A stretch of 64,000 bases of DNA from Yoonia maritima (GTDB lineage: Bacteria; Pseudomonadota; Alphaproteobacteria; Rhodobacterales; Rhodobacteraceae): NCBI RefSeq assembly GCF_002933395.1, contig NZ_PKFN01000011.1, forward strand, positions 124,001 through 188,000, written 5' to 3'. Shown here piece by piece: positions 8,477-17,594 of this stretch. Numbering within the stretch: the stretch's first letter is position 1; each line of letters starts with the position of its first letter. A program made the translations under genes and the position numbers. The notes beneath the pieces are model-generated. The model made no database searches and was not told where the DNA came from. It worked only from the letters and a program-made list of their open reading frames with translations.

Positions 8477-8501
8477 GGCCGCCCATTGGGTGGCCTTTTT
8501 T
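8477..8501 (+). terminator. Rho-independent terminator after rplT
   Basis: Inverted repeat GGCCGCCCA / TGGGTGGCC, with one G-T wobble and a tight loop, is followed by six T. It ends the rpmI-rplT transcript. Confidence 0.88.
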
Positions 8502-8544
8502 CGTTGCAGGGTATTTCGAAACGAAAAAGCAACGAATTTGCGCG

Positions 8545-9264
8545 ATGCTGTACGCAATGATGATGCTACGTTTGATATTCGTTTGGGTGACTGCGATTTC
8601 ACCTTTGGCTTGTTGGGGGCAATCGGGGTCTTTAGTGGGTGATGGCGCGTTTGGTCAGGTGCGGGGGCTTTTCGTGCAGGACGGTGTTTCCATTGCTCCG
8701 AAATCCACAAGTGCGAGCCTTTTCAGTGGGCATATTGATGGCAGTTTCTTTGCGCCGCCTCCGGTGGTGGTCAGACAGGCAGATCCTAGCGCTGTTCAGC
8801 GATTGCGTAGCATTATTGGGCAGGCGGAATCTCCTGTTGCGGGCTATGACGCGGTGCAGCATGGGGCGGTAATTAAACCGCGCAAGCGGCCGACAGACAT
8901 GACAATTGGCGAAATTTTTGATTGGATCGCTGCAACGCCCGGCCAGCCACATGCGATTGGCAGATATCAGTTTATCCCAGATACGCTTGCGCGTGTTGTT
9001 GCGCAGGTTGGCGCACGGCGCAGCGATCAGTTTAGCCCTGCGATGCAGGATCAGCTCGCTGATGTCTTGCTTGATGATGCTGGATTTGGGGCGTTTCTGG
9101 CTGGTGATTTAAGCCAACAACGCTTCATGAACAACCTTGCGAGTATTTGGGCTGGGCTGCCGACATCGACTGGACGATCGAAATACCATGGTATTGCCGG
9201 AAACCGGGCGACGGTTACGTTGGCGCATTTCCAGTCCGAGATCACAAAAATCGCGCCCGGCTGA
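8545..9264 (+). CDS. Secreted lysozyme-like protein (lambda endolysin fold)
   Basis: This is a 239-residue exported protein. The N-terminus (MLYAMMMLRLIFVWVTAISPLA) looks like a signal peptide. From about residue 85 it resembles phage lambda endolysin and COG4678 muramidases: E95 in IIGQAESPV matches the catalytic glutamate, HGAVIKP follows, GRYQ is at 139-142, DQFSPAMQDQLA at about 161-172, and SIWAGLP near residue 206. The lambda enzyme is a lytic transglycosylase, so cleavage of peptidoglycan in the periplasm is the likely activity. No holin, spanin or other phage gene is near, so this is a domesticated cell-wall enzyme rather than a prophage remnant. It stands alone between rplT and pheS. 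Confidence 0.7.
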   Translation: MLYAMMMLRLIFVWVTAISPLACWGQSGSLVGDGAFGQVRGLFVQDGVSIAPKSTSASLFSGHIDGSFFAPPPVVVRQADPSAVQRLRSIIGQAESPVAGYDAVQHGAVIKPRKRPTDMTIGEIFDWIAATPGQPHAIGRYQFIPDTLARVVAQVGARRSDQFSPAMQDQLADVLLDDAGFGAFLAGDLSQQRFMNNLASIWAGLPTSTGRSKYHGIAGNRATVTLAHFQSEITKIAPG

Positions 9265-9343
9265 TAGTGATGCGCGCCTGCATGAGCTTGCAACCAAGCC
9301 CCCATTTCGCTAGCACCCCTTGGACAGTTGTAAGAGGCGCGCC

Positions 9344-10408
9344 ATGGACGATCTGAAATCTAAATACCTTTCCCTGATTGCCAATGCCGCAGATGAGGCC
9401 GCAATCGAAGACCTGCGTGTGCAAGCCGTCGGCAAAAAAGGCGAGATCAGCCTGAAAATGCGTGAGCTGGGTAAGATGACCCCAGAAGAACGCCAGACAG
9501 CAGGTCCCGCGTTGAACGCCCTCAAAGACGAGATCAACAGCGCCCTCGCGGGTAAAAAGGCGGCGCTGGCTGATGCCGCGCTTGATGAACGTCTGCGCAG
9601 TGAATGGCTGGACGTGACGTTGCCCGCGCGTGATCGTCGCGAAGGTTCGATCCACCCGATCAGCCAAGTGACTGAAGAAGTCAGCGCGATCTTTGCCGAC
9701 ATGGGTTTCTCTGTCGCCGAAGGCCCGCAGATCGAATCTGATTGGTATAACTTTGATGCGTTGAATATCCCCGGCCACCACCCCGCGCGGGCCGAGATGG
9801 ACACGTTCTATACACACCGCGCCGATGGTGACGACCGGCCGCCGCATGTTTTGCGCACGCACACCAGCCCGGTTCAGATCCGGAGCATGGAGGCCAACGG
9901 CGCCCCGATCCGCATCATCTGCCCGGGCCGCGTGTATCGTGCGGATTATGACCAGACGCACACGCCGATGTTTAACCAAGTCGAAGGTTTGGCCATCGAC
10001 AAAGACATCAGCATGGCAAACCTGAAATGGACGCTGGAAGAATTCTTTAGCGCGTATTTCGGTGCCCGCGTGAAGACCCGTTTCCGCGCGTCCCACTTCC
10101 CCTTCACGGAGCCATCAGCCGAAGTTGATATTCAATGTTCATGGGTTGATGGGCAACTAAAGGTCGGCGAAGGCGATGGCTGGCTCGAAGTTCTGGGTTC
10201 CGGCATGGTCCACCCCAAAGTGCTGCAAGCCGCCAAGATCGACCCTGACCTGTGGCAAGGCTTTGCCTTTGGCGTTGGTATCGACCGGATTGCGATGTTG
10301 AAATACGGGATTCCTGATTTACGCGCGTTCTTTGACAGCGACCTGCGCTGGCTGCGGCACTATGGATTTGGTGCGCTGCAAGTGCCGACGCTACATGGCG
10401 GGCTTTAG
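9344..10408 (+). CDS. pheS: Phenylalanyl-tRNA synthetase alpha subunit
   Basis: This is the catalytic alpha subunit, 354 residues, of the alpha2-beta2 enzyme that charges tRNA-Phe. An N-terminal coiled-coil tRNA-contacting arm (about 1-90) precedes the class II core. Motif 2 is near [15 protein letters not shown] and [18 protein letters not shown], and motif 3 is [18 protein letters not shown] (about 304-321). The ATG at 9344 has AGAGG upstream; the preceding in-frame ATG lacks one. The beta subunit pheT starts 1.26 kb downstream rather than directly after, because two unrelated genes lie between. Confidence 0.97.
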   Translation: MDDLKSKYLSLIANAADEAAIEDLRVQAVGKKGEISLKMRELGKMTPEERQTAGPALNALKDEINSALAGKKAALADAALDERLRSEWLDVTLPARDRREGSIHPISQVTEEVSAIFADMGFSVAEGPQIESDWYNFDALNIPGHHPARAEMDTFYTHRADGDDRPPHVLRTHTSPVQIRSMEANGAPIRIICPGRVYRADYDQTHTPMFNQVEGLAIDKDISMANLKWTLEEFFSAYFGARVKTRFRASHFPFTEPSAEVDIQCSWVDGQLKVGEGDGWLEVLGSGMVHPKVLQAAKIDPDLWQGFAFGVGIDRIAMLKYGIPDLRAFFDSDLRWLRHYGFGALQVPTLHGGL

Positions 10409-11020
10409 GTGAGAAAAGATACGCAGATTGCTCTACTTGCCGCACTAGCGGGCTTTTCTATGAGTATAGCATTCTGTGTTTGGCTGGACGCTGGACATTT
10501 GGTTTCTGATCGATTTGTGCCAGGTGTTATCGGGTCATGTACAGCGCTCATTATCGCATTCGTCGTCTATCCTTGGCAAAAGGAACGAGATCGATGGCTT
10601 CAATTACGGTCTGAGTCCCGGAGTAGTTACCAAGCGTTTGTCACTGACTGGGTGGCGCTTGAGGCGAAAATTTCCAATTTCCGAACCGCGTGTGGTGGCA
10701 ACGAAAACGTAAATATTTTCTATGTGATAGACTTGATGGAAGAGGCGCGAAAGCTACGAGTTAAGGCGTATCTTACAGCATCGCCTGTGATAATTAAGAA
10801 AACTACCGAATTAAACCTGCACATGAATCAACTTCTTGGGACGCTAGATGAGCAGAGGAAGAAATATGCCGGAAGAGATGAGGTATCGGTTTCGGAATTT
10901 ACTAACGATTTAAAGGGAGTTTTTGATCAGACACGTGGTAACAGGATTAAAGCTTTTGAAGAACTTGTTACTCTGATGGGAGAAGACGAATTTGGTCAAA
11001 AATGGCCGTTCAAGTATTAG
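10409..11020 (+). CDS. Membrane-anchored hypothetical protein inserted in the pheST operon
   Basis: I do not recognise this 203-residue protein. Two hydrophobic segments lie at the N-terminus (about 6-26 and 38-54), ending in a basic WQKERDRW. The rest is predicted soluble, mostly helical and rich in charged residues, so the topology is a two-helix anchor with a cytoplasmic helical domain. The start is a GTG that directly abuts the pheS stop codon (TAG GTG), implying coupling. An ATG 17 codons in (10460) is an alternative. The DNA is visibly richer in A+T than pheS and pheT, suggesting later acquisition. Confidence 0.6.
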   Translation: MRKDTQIALLAALAGFSMSIAFCVWLDAGHLVSDRFVPGVIGSCTALIIAFVVYPWQKERDRWLQLRSESRSSYQAFVTDWVALEAKISNFRTACGGNENVNIFYVIDLMEEARKLRVKAYLTASPVIIKKTTELNLHMNQLLGTLDEQRKKYAGRDEVSVSEFTNDLKGVFDQTRGNRIKAFEELVTLMGEDEFGQKWPFKY

Positions 11021-11041
11021 CGGCCAATCTATAGCCCCGTC

Positions 11042-11088
11042 GCCCGGCATCGCCGGGCAGCGCCCGGACCTCCCTCATGGGGAGGGCG
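11042..11088 (+). other. Structured GC-rich spacer before the ASCH gene
   Basis: A hairpin GCCCGGC-ATC-GCCGGGC (11042-11058) is followed by a second imperfect hairpin formed by GCGCCC...GGGCGC with an inner CCTCC/GGAGG stem. No T-tract follows. It may slow or stop transcription out of the upstream gene or stabilise the mRNA end; it is not a coding region. Confidence 0.4.
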
Positions 11089-11146
11089 CTTTGCACCCAC
11101 CCCGAGGTCCGAACGATGCCCTCTGTTTTGAATGAATGGAAACCAC

Positions 11147-11575
11147 ATGACCAATGACGTTGAAGACCTGCAAGACACATACCCCGGCGCGGGGACGTTT
11201 CGGTTTGGTGATGGACCAGAGCTGTGCCAGCATCTGATCGCGCTTGTCCGCAAGGGCAAGAAGCGCGCGACCTGTGGTGCGCTTTCTGAATTCGATGGTG
11301 ACCCTGATTCCATGCCCGTCGTTGGTCGCTGCGATATTGCCGCCAACTGGGACGGCACGCCTGCGCTAGTCATCCGCACCACGGGCGTCGAAGCAGTCCG
11401 CTATTGCGACGTAACCGAAGAAATGGCGCTGGCCGAGGGCGAAGACGATACGTTGTTGGCGTGGCGAAAATCGCACAAGGCCTATTTCAAACGCAACGGT
11501 GACTTTGACCCTGAAATGATGCTCGTGTTCGAACATTTCGAATTGGTTGAGGATCTTGCTGGGCGTGAACTTTAG
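11147..11575 (+). CDS. ASCH domain-containing protein
   Basis: This is a 142-residue single-domain protein of the ASCH superfamily, a beta-barrel related to PUA domains and thought to bind RNA or nucleotides; some bacterial members hydrolyse modified cytidines. Typical features are FRFGDGPELCQHLIALVRKGKKRATCG near the start, VGRCDIAANWDGTPALVIRTTGVE in the middle, and AEGEDDTLLAWRKSHKAYF towards the end. I chose the ATG at 11147; another ATG at 11132 is in frame. It sits between pheS and pheT with no obvious functional tie. Its TAG stop is part of a palindromic repeat. Confidence 0.75.
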   Translation: MTNDVEDLQDTYPGAGTFRFGDGPELCQHLIALVRKGKKRATCGALSEFDGDPDSMPVVGRCDIAANWDGTPALVIRTTGVEAVRYCDVTEEMALAEGEDDTLLAWRKSHKAYFKRNGDFDPEMMLVFEHFELVEDLAGREL

Positions 11576-11603
11576 GGTGTCGGTGGGGTAAACCCCACCC
11601 TAC
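11573..11603. repeat. Palindromic intergenic repeat, copy 2 (degenerate)
   Basis: An outer pair TAGGGTG / CACCCTA encloses an inner GGTGGGGT-AA-ACCCCACC stem. The outer arm matches the other two copies at 1141 and 47946. The TAG at its left edge is the stop codon of the ASCH gene. Confidence 0.6.
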
Positions 11604-11670
11604 GGTCTTTCCCCTTGCTGCGTAATCCGGTAAGCCCTGTTTAACCTATTTAAACCGCAGGACCGGACCC

Positions 11671-14067
11671 ATGAAATTCACCCTCTCCTGGCTGAAACAC
11701 CACCTTGAAACTGACGCATCCGTTGCGGAAATTGAGGAAGCGCTGACCGACCTCGGTCTTGAGGTCGAAGGTATCGAAGACCCGGCCGCAAAGCTGCGCG
11801 ATTTTACCATCGCCAAAGTCGTGCACGCAGAAAAGCACCCTGATGCGGACAAGCTGAAGGTTTGTAAGGTAATTTCGGACGAGGGCGAGACACAGATCGT
11901 CTGTGGCGCACCGAACGCACGCGAAGGTATTACTGTCGTTCTCGCGAAACCCGGCACCTACATTCCCGGTCTGGATATCACCATCAAGGTTGGCAATATC
12001 CGCGGCGTTGATAGCTTTGGCATGATGGCCTCTGAAAAAGAGCTGGAGCTATCCGACGAACATAACGGCATCATTGAACTGCCATCTGGCGAAGTCGGCG
12101 AGAACTTTGCTGATTGGCTGGCAGCGAACGATCCGTCTAAGGTCGATCCCATGATTGAAATCGCGATTACTCCGAACCGTCCCGATGCGTTGGGTGTTCG
12201 TGGAATTGCGCGTGATCTGGCAGCGCGCGGTCTGGGTAAGCTGAAACCGTGCGAGGTTGATCCTGTCGCGGCATCGTTCAAATCTGACATGACCGTATCA
12301 ATCGATGACGATACGCTTGATGGCTGTCCCGTTTTCTACGGTCGCTTGATCAAAGGCGTTAAAAACGGACCAAGCCCGGAATGGCTTCAGCAGCAGCTGC
12401 GCGCCATTGGTTTGCGTCCGATCAGTTTCCTTGTCGATGTGACGAACTGGTTCACATATGATCTGAACCGTCCGCTGCACGTGTTCGATGCGGACAAGGT
12501 CGCGGGTAACCTGCGTGTTCATCGTGCTAAGGGTGGCGAAACCATCACTGCGCTGGACGACAAAGAATACACACTGCAGGCTGGCCAAATGGTCATTTCT
12601 GACGACAAGTCGGTCGAAAGCATCGCTGGCATCATGGGGGGCGCCGACACTGGATGCACCGAAGATACTGTGAACGTGTTCGTTGAAAGCGCCTATTGGG
12701 ATCCGATCCAGATCGCTTACGCGGGTCGTGCGCTTAAGATTAATTCGGACGCGCGGTATCGTTTTGAACGCGGTGTCGATCCGGCCTTTACACCCGAAGG
12801 GTTAGAGCATGCTGTGCGTATGATCGTGGATCACGCTGGTGGTGAGGTATCCGAGGTTGTTCAAGCAGGCGAGGTTCCTGATACCGCACGCGCCTATAAG
12901 CTGGATGCCAAGCGTTTGATCAGTCTGGTGGGGATGGATATCCCAGAAAGCACACAGCGTCAGACACTGACTGCGCTTGGCTTTAGGCTCGAGGGTAACA
13001 TGGCGCATGTGCCGTCATGGCGGCCCGATGTTCAGGGCGAGGCTGATCTGGTCGAGGAAGTCGCGCGTATCGCGTCGCTGACCAAGCTCGAAGGTAAGCC
13101 GCTGCCACGCATGGATGCTGGCGTGCCAAAACCAATTCTGACAGACGGTCAAAGCCGCCAGAAAAACGCGCGCCGGACTGCTGCTGCGCTTGGTTACAAC
13201 GAATGCGTCACCTACAGCTTTATCGACCGTGAGGCAGCGACGCTGTTTGGGGGTGGCGATGATGCGACGATGCTTGAGAACCCGATTAGTTCGGAAATGT
13301 CGCATATGCGCCCTGCGTTGCTGCCCGGTCTGTTGCGTGCTGCTGCCCGTAATCAGGCGCGTGGTTTCATGGATATGGCATTGTTCGAAGTTGGCGCAGC
13401 CTTTCACGGCGGTGAACCGGGCGAACAGCATAACCTCGTTTCTGGTGTTTTGATCGGCCGCACTGGCCCTAAGGATGTGCATGGCACGTCCCGTCCGGTT
13501 GATGTTTATGACGCCAAGGCAGATGTTGAGGCTGTGTTGGCCGCGATTGGTGCGCCTACAAAGGTGCAAATCCTACGTGGTGCGCGAGAATGGTGGCACC
13601 CCGGCCGTCACGGTAAAGTATGCCTTGGCCCAAAAAAGGTTCTGGCTGTCTTTGGTGAATTGCACCCAAAGGTGCTGCGCGAGATGGATATCAAAGGCCC
13701 AGCGGTTGGCTTTACCGTTTGGTTGGATGAAATCCCGACGCCGAAAAACAAATCTGCAACGCGTCCTGCGCTTGCCGCGACTGACTTGCAAGCGGTCGAG
13801 CGTGACTTTGCCTTTGTCGTTGACGCAGATGTCGAGGCGCTGACGTTGGTCAACGCTGCTGCAGGGGCAGACAAAGGGTTGATCACTGATGTGCGCGTTT
13901 TTGACGAATTCATCGGTGGCGCTTTGGGTGAAGGCAAGAAATCCCTTGCCGTAACAGTACGCCTGCAGCCCAAAGACAAAACGCTGAAGGATGCGGATAT
14001 CGAAGCGGTCAGCGCGAAGATCGTCGAGAAGGTAGCCAAAGCCACAGGCGGAACGCTGCGCGGATAA
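11671..14067 (+). CDS. pheT: Phenylalanyl-tRNA synthetase beta subunit
   Basis: This is the beta subunit, 798 residues, the full bacterial length. The N-terminal MKFTLSWLKHHLETDAS is typical. A tRNA-binding (EMAP-like) domain spans about 39-147, followed by the B3/B4 editing domain (about 210-390), the B5 domain (about 400-470), the inactive synthetase-like domain, and the C-terminal ferredoxin-fold anticodon-binding domain (about 700-798) ending KIVEKVAKATGGTLRG. The editing region hydrolyses Tyr-tRNA-Phe. It pairs with pheS upstream, although two genes lie between them. Confidence 0.97.
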   Translation: MKFTLSWLKHHLETDASVAEIEEALTDLGLEVEGIEDPAAKLRDFTIAKVVHAEKHPDADKLKVCKVISDEGETQIVCGAPNAREGITVVLAKPGTYIPGLDITIKVGNIRGVDSFGMMASEKELELSDEHNGIIELPSGEVGENFADWLAANDPSKVDPMIEIAITPNRPDALGVRGIARDLAARGLGKLKPCEVDPVAASFKSDMTVSIDDDTLDGCPVFYGRLIKGVKNGPSPEWLQQQLRAIGLRPISFLVDVTNWFTYDLNRPLHVFDADKVAGNLRVHRAKGGETITALDDKEYTLQAGQMVISDDKSVESIAGIMGGADTGCTEDTVNVFVESAYWDPIQIAYAGRALKINSDARYRFERGVDPAFTPEGLEHAVRMIVDHAGGEVSEVVQAGEVPDTARAYKLDAKRLISLVGMDIPESTQRQTLTALGFRLEGNMAHVPSWRPDVQGEADLVEEVARIASLTKLEGKPLPRMDAGVPKPILTDGQSRQKNARRTAAALGYNECVTYSFIDREAATLFGGGDDATMLENPISSEMSHMRPALLPGLLRAAARNQARGFMDMALFEVGAAFHGGEPGEQHNLVSGVLIGRTGPKDVHGTSRPVDVYDAKADVEAVLAAIGAPTKVQILRGAREWWHPGRHGKVCLGPKKVLAVFGELHPKVLREMDIKGPAVGFTVWLDEIPTPKNKSATRPALAATDLQAVERDFAFVVDADVEALTLVNAAAGADKGLITDVRVFDEFIGGALGEGKKSLAVTVRLQPKDKTLKDADIEAVSAKIVEKVAKATGGTLRG

Positions 14068-14110
14068 TACCGCGACTGCGTATAGTTTGAAGCAATTAAA
14101 GGAGCAGAAA

Positions 14111-14563
14111 ATGCTAAAGGTATATTTGTCGGGTGAAATCCACACTGACTGGCGTGACCAAATCACGGCAGCGGCGGGTGATCTGGACGTCAGCTTTTCT
14201 GCTCCGGTGACTGATCATGCGGCGTCTGATGATTGCGGTGTTGCGATCATGGGCGCAGAGCCGGACAAGTTTTGGCATGACAACAAAGGTGCTAAGCTAA
14301 ACGCGATCCGCACCCGCCACGCGATTGAAACCGCTGATATCGTTGTTGTTCGGTTTGGTGACAAATATAAACAGTGGAATGCAGCCTTTGATGCGGGATA
14401 CGCCGCTGCGCTTGGCAAGTCACTGATCGTGATGCATGGCGATGACCACCAGCACGCCCTGAAAGAAGTCGACGCAGCGGCCCTTGCTGTTGTGCAAGAG
14501 CCGGCGCAGGTCGTTGATATTTTGCGCTACGTGCTCAGCGGACAGCTGCCCCTATCAAGCTGA
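14111..14563 (+). CDS. ytoQ: YtoQ family protein
   Basis: This is a 150-residue protein of the YtoQ family, related in fold to nucleoside 2-deoxyribosyltransferases. The N-terminal strand MLKVYLSGEIHTDWR, the central IETADIVVVRFGDKYKQWNAAFDAGYA and the later GKSLIVMHGDDHQHALKEVD are typical. No activity is established for the family. I chose the ATG at 14111, preceded by AAAGGAG. It starts 43 bases after pheT on the same strand and overlaps by 9 bases, tail to tail, with the glutathione transferase gene. Confidence 0.85.
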   Translation: MLKVYLSGEIHTDWRDQITAAAGDLDVSFSAPVTDHAASDDCGVAIMGAEPDKFWHDNKGAKLNAIRTRHAIETADIVVVRFGDKYKQWNAAFDAGYAAALGKSLIVMHGDDHQHALKEVDAAALAVVQEPAQVVDILRYVLSGQLPLSS

Positions 14564-15259
14564 TCCATTCGGGTCAGGGATAGTCTTGGCCTTTTGGACT
14601 GCTGGGCGTGCAAAAAACCGCTCAACATATGCAGGCACGTTTTTCAGATCGTGATAGCCGACTTCGTCCTTGGTGCCATAGAACTCTAACGCGTTGACCC
14701 AAGGCGCAATTGCCATGTCCGCGATAGAGTAATCACCGGCGACCCAGTCTTGCCCATCTAGCTGTTTTTCAAGCACGTTCAAAAGGCGGATTGCCTCATC
14801 GCGATAGCGTTCGCGCGGGCGGGGATCTTCGATCTGGGAACCCGCGAATTTATAGAAGAAACCCATCTGCCCAAGCATCGGCCCGAGGCCGCCCATTTGA
14901 AACATCAGCCACTGGGTGACACGTGCCTTATCAGTTGCAGTTGAACCGATGAATTTTCCAGTTTTTTCAGCCAGATAAAGTAGAATGGCACCACTTTCGA
15001 AAATGCCAATCGGGCCATCGGGTCCGTTGGGGTCAACAATAGCTGGAATCTTGTTGTTTGGGTTAAGCGACAAGAACGCCGGGCTTTTCACGTCATCGTC
15101 GCTAAGCGTCACCAGGTGCGCCTCGTAGGGCAGGTTCATTTCTTCGAGCGCGATAGAAATTTTGACCCCGTTTGGAGTGGGATAAGAGTAAAGTTGAATG
15201 ACCGATTTATCTTGGGCTGGCCAACGTTCGGTAATCGGAAAATTTGCAGTATCAATCAT
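14555..15259 (-). CDS. Glutathione S-transferase family protein (YfcG/YghU-like)
   Basis: This is a 234-residue glutathione transferase of the bacterial Nu/YfcG-like branch, whose members act as glutathione-dependent disulfide oxidoreductases. The thioredoxin-like domain includes LYSYPTPNGVKISIALEEMNLPYE, with the TPN segment typical of this branch in place of a catalytic Cys, then NPNNKIPAIVDP and FESGAILLYLAEKTG. The helical C-terminal domain contains DWVAGDYSIADMAIAPWV, the N-capping box of the GST fold. It is convergent with ytoQ. The substrate is unknown. Confidence 0.85.
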   Translation of the reverse strand: MIDTANFPITERWPAQDKSVIQLYSYPTPNGVKISIALEEMNLPYEAHLVTLSDDDVKSPAFLSLNPNNKIPAIVDPNGPDGPIGIFESGAILLYLAEKTGKFIGSTATDKARVTQWLMFQMGGLGPMLGQMGFFYKFAGSQIEDPRPRERYRDEAIRLLNVLEKQLDGQDWVAGDYSIADMAIAPWVNALEFYGTKDEVGYHDLKNVPAYVERFFARPAVQKAKTIPDPNGSA

Positions 15260-15350
15260 CAGTTGAATCCTTTGTGTGGCTTCGTTGTTTTCAAGTAGGG
15301 GGAACGCACGGAAATAAAACCCATGATTTTGTTCGTAAAACTGCGTAAAT

Positions 15351-15362
15351 ATGTGCGCACAT
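15351..15362. promoter_or_regulatory. 12-bp palindrome upstream of mscL
   Basis: The perfect palindrome ATGTGCGCACAT lies about 50 bases before the mscL start in the divergent spacer with the GST gene. It could be a regulator site, but there is no further support. Confidence 0.25.
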
Positions 15363-15410
15363 GCGCAGCTGGCGTAGGATCAGCGCGCCAAAAAGGAAGT
15401 GGGACAACAC

Positions 15411-15839
15411 ATGATCAACGAATTCAAAGACTTTATCGCCAAAGGCAATGTCATGGACATGGCCGTTGGTATCATCATTGGTGCCGCCTTCACAGCGATT
15501 GTGTCATCGCTTGTTGGTGACCTGATTAACCCAATCATCGGCCTTGTGTCTGGTGGTGTTGATTTTACAAATAAATACGCTGTTCTTGCCGGTGAAGTGC
15601 CAGCTGGCGCGTCTTTGGAAGCTGCGCGCGAAGCGGGTGCGTCTATCTTTGCTTATGGTTCTTTCATCATGGCAGTCATCAACTTTTTGATCATCGCATT
15701 TGTTGTGTTCATGCTGGTTAAGATGGTGAACCGTGCGAAAGATGCCGCTGCGAAGGAAGAAGAAGCAGCACCAGAAGCACCAAAAGGTCCAACACAAGAA
15801 GAACTGTTGGCTGAAATCTTGGTTGCACTGAAAAAATAA
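15411..15839 (+). CDS. mscL: Large-conductance mechanosensitive channel MscL
   Basis: This homopentameric inner-membrane channel opens under membrane tension and releases solutes after osmotic downshock. At 142 residues it has the normal length. The N-terminal amphipathic helix [13 protein letters not shown] leads into TM1 (about 15-42, [20 protein letters not shown]) with the pore-lining glycines. A periplasmic loop follows, then TM2 (about 80-102) and a charged C-terminal bundle helix ending [12 protein letters not shown]. The ATG at 15411 has GGAAGTGG upstream. A strong terminator follows. Confidence 0.96.
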   Translation: MINEFKDFIAKGNVMDMAVGIIIGAAFTAIVSSLVGDLINPIIGLVSGGVDFTNKYAVLAGEVPAGASLEAAREAGASIFAYGSFIMAVINFLIIAFVVFMLVKMVNRAKDAAAKEEEAAPEAPKGPTQEELLAEILVALKK

Positions 15840-15886
15840 GCTTAACGTTGTTAAGCATGAGGGCCCGTCATTGCGACGGGCCCTTT
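15840..15886 (+). terminator. Terminator between mscL and ald
   Basis: A first hairpin GCTTAAC-GTT-GTTAAGC (15840-15856) is followed by a stronger 9-bp stem GGGCCCGTC / GACGGGCCC (15861-15883) and a T-rich tract. It lies between the convergent mscL and ald genes and could serve both. Confidence 0.85.
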
Positions 15887-17005
15887 CTATATTTTAAGCG
15901 CTAAAATTGGCGGTAGTACGTCAAGATCCAGCGCCTTGCCGACTGCGGCATAAGTTACTTTGCCTGCGTGAATATTTAAGCCACGCAAAAGGTGTTCGTC
16001 GTCTTTACAGGCCTGTTTCCAACCTTTGTCCGCCAAGGCAAGCATATAAGGCATCGTGGCATTTCCCAACGCGATGGTAGACGTACGCGCAACGGCGCCC
16101 GGCATATTGGCGACGCAATAATGCATGACCCCATCCACACTGTAGATCGGGTTTTCATGGGTCGTAACGCGTGATGTTTCGAAACATCCGCCTTGGTCAA
16201 TAGCGACATCGACAAGCACAGCACCGGGTTTAAGTTCAGACAGTTGCGCGCGGCTGAGCAATTTGGGTGCTGTGGCCCCCGGAATGAGCACGGCACCGAT
16301 AATCAGGTCGGCTTCTTTTGCGAGGTCGATGATGTTACCTGCGCTTGCGAAATTGGTTTTGAAACGTCCGCCATACACTTCGTCTAAATAGCGAAGCCGA
16401 GGAAGCGAGCGGTCTACGACAGTTACATCTGCGCCCATCCCAGCAGCGATTTTGGCCGCCTGCGTGCCAACAACACCCCCACCAAGAACCGCAACATTTG
16501 CAGGACTAACACCGGGAACACCGCCCATAAGAACCCCACGACCGCCATTTGCCTTTTGAAGGGTCCACGCCCCCATTTGCGGCGCAAGCCGACCCGCGAC
16601 TTCTGACATCGGCGCGAGCAGGGGCAAACCCCCTGCATCATCGGTCACGGTTTCGTAGGCGATACATGTGGCGCCAGAGTCCAGCAGATCGTCAGTCTGT
16701 CCTATATCCGCTGCAAGGTGAAGATACGCAAAAAGAAGCTGCCCTTCGCGTAGCATTTTACGTTCTGGTGATAGCGGTTCTTTGACCTTCACAATCATTT
16801 CTGCGCTGCGATAGATCTCAGCGGGGGTGCCGACAATTGTGGCGCCTGCGTCAATGTACGCTTGATCGGCGAAGCCTGCGCCGGTCCCTGCGCCGGTTTC
16901 GACGGTGACGGAATGCCCATGGGCGATCGCCTCTTGGGCTGCATTCGGGGTAATGCCGACGCGAAACTCCTGAGGTTTTATCTCTTTGGGGCAGCCAATA
17001 TGCAT
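15887..17005 (-). CDS. ald: Alanine dehydrogenase
   Basis: This NAD-dependent enzyme interconverts L-alanine with pyruvate and ammonia. At 372 residues it has normal length. The N-terminal signature [16 protein letters not shown] carries the substrate-binding arginine, KVKEPL the substrate lysine and AYLHLAAD the catalytic histidine. [20 protein letters not shown] is the nucleotide-binding loop, and [12 protein letters not shown] carries the catalytic aspartate. Two ATGs lie two codons apart; I chose 17005 because AGGAG sits 6 bases before it. It is divergent from an Lrp-type regulator that very likely controls it, the common arrangement for ald. Confidence 0.96.
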   Translation of the reverse strand: MHIGCPKEIKPQEFRVGITPNAAQEAIAHGHSVTVETGAGTGAGFADQAYIDAGATIVGTPAEIYRSAEMIVKVKEPLSPERKMLREGQLLFAYLHLAADIGQTDDLLDSGATCIAYETVTDDAGGLPLLAPMSEVAGRLAPQMGAWTLQKANGGRGVLMGGVPGVSPANVAVLGGGVVGTQAAKIAAGMGADVTVVDRSLPRLRYLDEVYGGRFKTNFASAGNIIDLAKEADLIIGAVLIPGATAPKLLSRAQLSELKPGAVLVDVAIDQGGCFETSRVTTHENPIYSVDGVMHYCVANMPGAVARTSTIALGNATMPYMLALADKGWKQACKDDEHLLRGLNIHAGKVTYAAVGKALDLDVLPPILALKI

Positions 17006-17120
17006 GTACATCTCCTACTATTTACAACCCTAAGCGCATTCTGACGCATTTTTCTGGGTATTTTGATTGTCTGTGGTGGTATCGGCAGTAAAATCGTGCG
17101 TAACTTTGGCTTTTAACAAC

Positions 17121-17594
17121 ATGATTGCGCGTGAAATGGACCTAGACACGATTGATCGGCGAATCCTGCAGGTTTTGCAAAAGACGGGGCGCGTATCCAA
17201 CGCGGAACTTTCTGAGGTTGCAAACCTGTCACCTTCGGCGTGCCACCGCCGCGTGCAGCGCATGGAAAAAGAAGGCTATATTCGCGACTATGTGGCGCTT
17301 TTGAACCCGCGTAAGGTAGGTCTGCCAACAACCGTGTTCGTTGAAATAACTTTAAGCGCACAAGCGGATGAAGTTTTGGATGCATTCGAGCGCGCCGTTG
17401 CATTGGTGCCTGATGTTCTTGAATGTCATTTGATGGCTGGAACTGCCGACTATTTGCTAAAGGTTGTCGCAAACGACACCGAAGATTTTGCACGTATTCA
17501 CCGCCGATACCTGGCTCGGTTACCGGGGGTCGCGCAAATGCAGTCTTCGTTCGCCTTGCGAACAGTGCGTAATACAACAGCTTTGCCAGTTTAG
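17121..17594 (+). CDS. Lrp/AsnC family regulator, probably of ald
   Basis: This is a 157-residue Lrp-type transcription factor. The N-terminal winged helix-turn-helix (about 5-60) contains LDTIDRRILQVLQKTGRVSNAELSEVANLSPSACHRRVQRME, and the C-terminal RAM domain (about 70-150) contains CHLMAGTADYLLKVVANDTEDF, which binds amino-acid effectors. It is divergent from ald across 115 bases, so alanine-responsive control of ald is the natural reading. I prefer the ATG at 17121; a second at 17136 (MDLDTIDRR) is possible. Confidence 0.88.
   Translation: MIAREMDLDTIDRRILQVLQKTGRVSNAELSEVANLSPSACHRRVQRMEKEGYIRDYVALLNPRKVGLPTTVFVEITLSAQADEVLDAFERAVALVPDVLECHLMAGTADYLLKVVANDTEDFARIHRRYLARLPGVAQMQSSFALRTVRNTTALPV

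Noticed and set aside
8545-9264. Prophage remnant signalled by the endolysin-like gene
   Set aside because: No other phage genes, no integrase or attachment repeats, and a host-type signal peptide; an adopted enzyme is the simpler reading.
9242-10096. Long open frame of 284 codons on the minus strand opposite pheS
   Set aside because: It lies entirely antisense to an unambiguous pheS, has no ribosome binding site, and its peptide has the Arg/His-rich look of a shadow frame.
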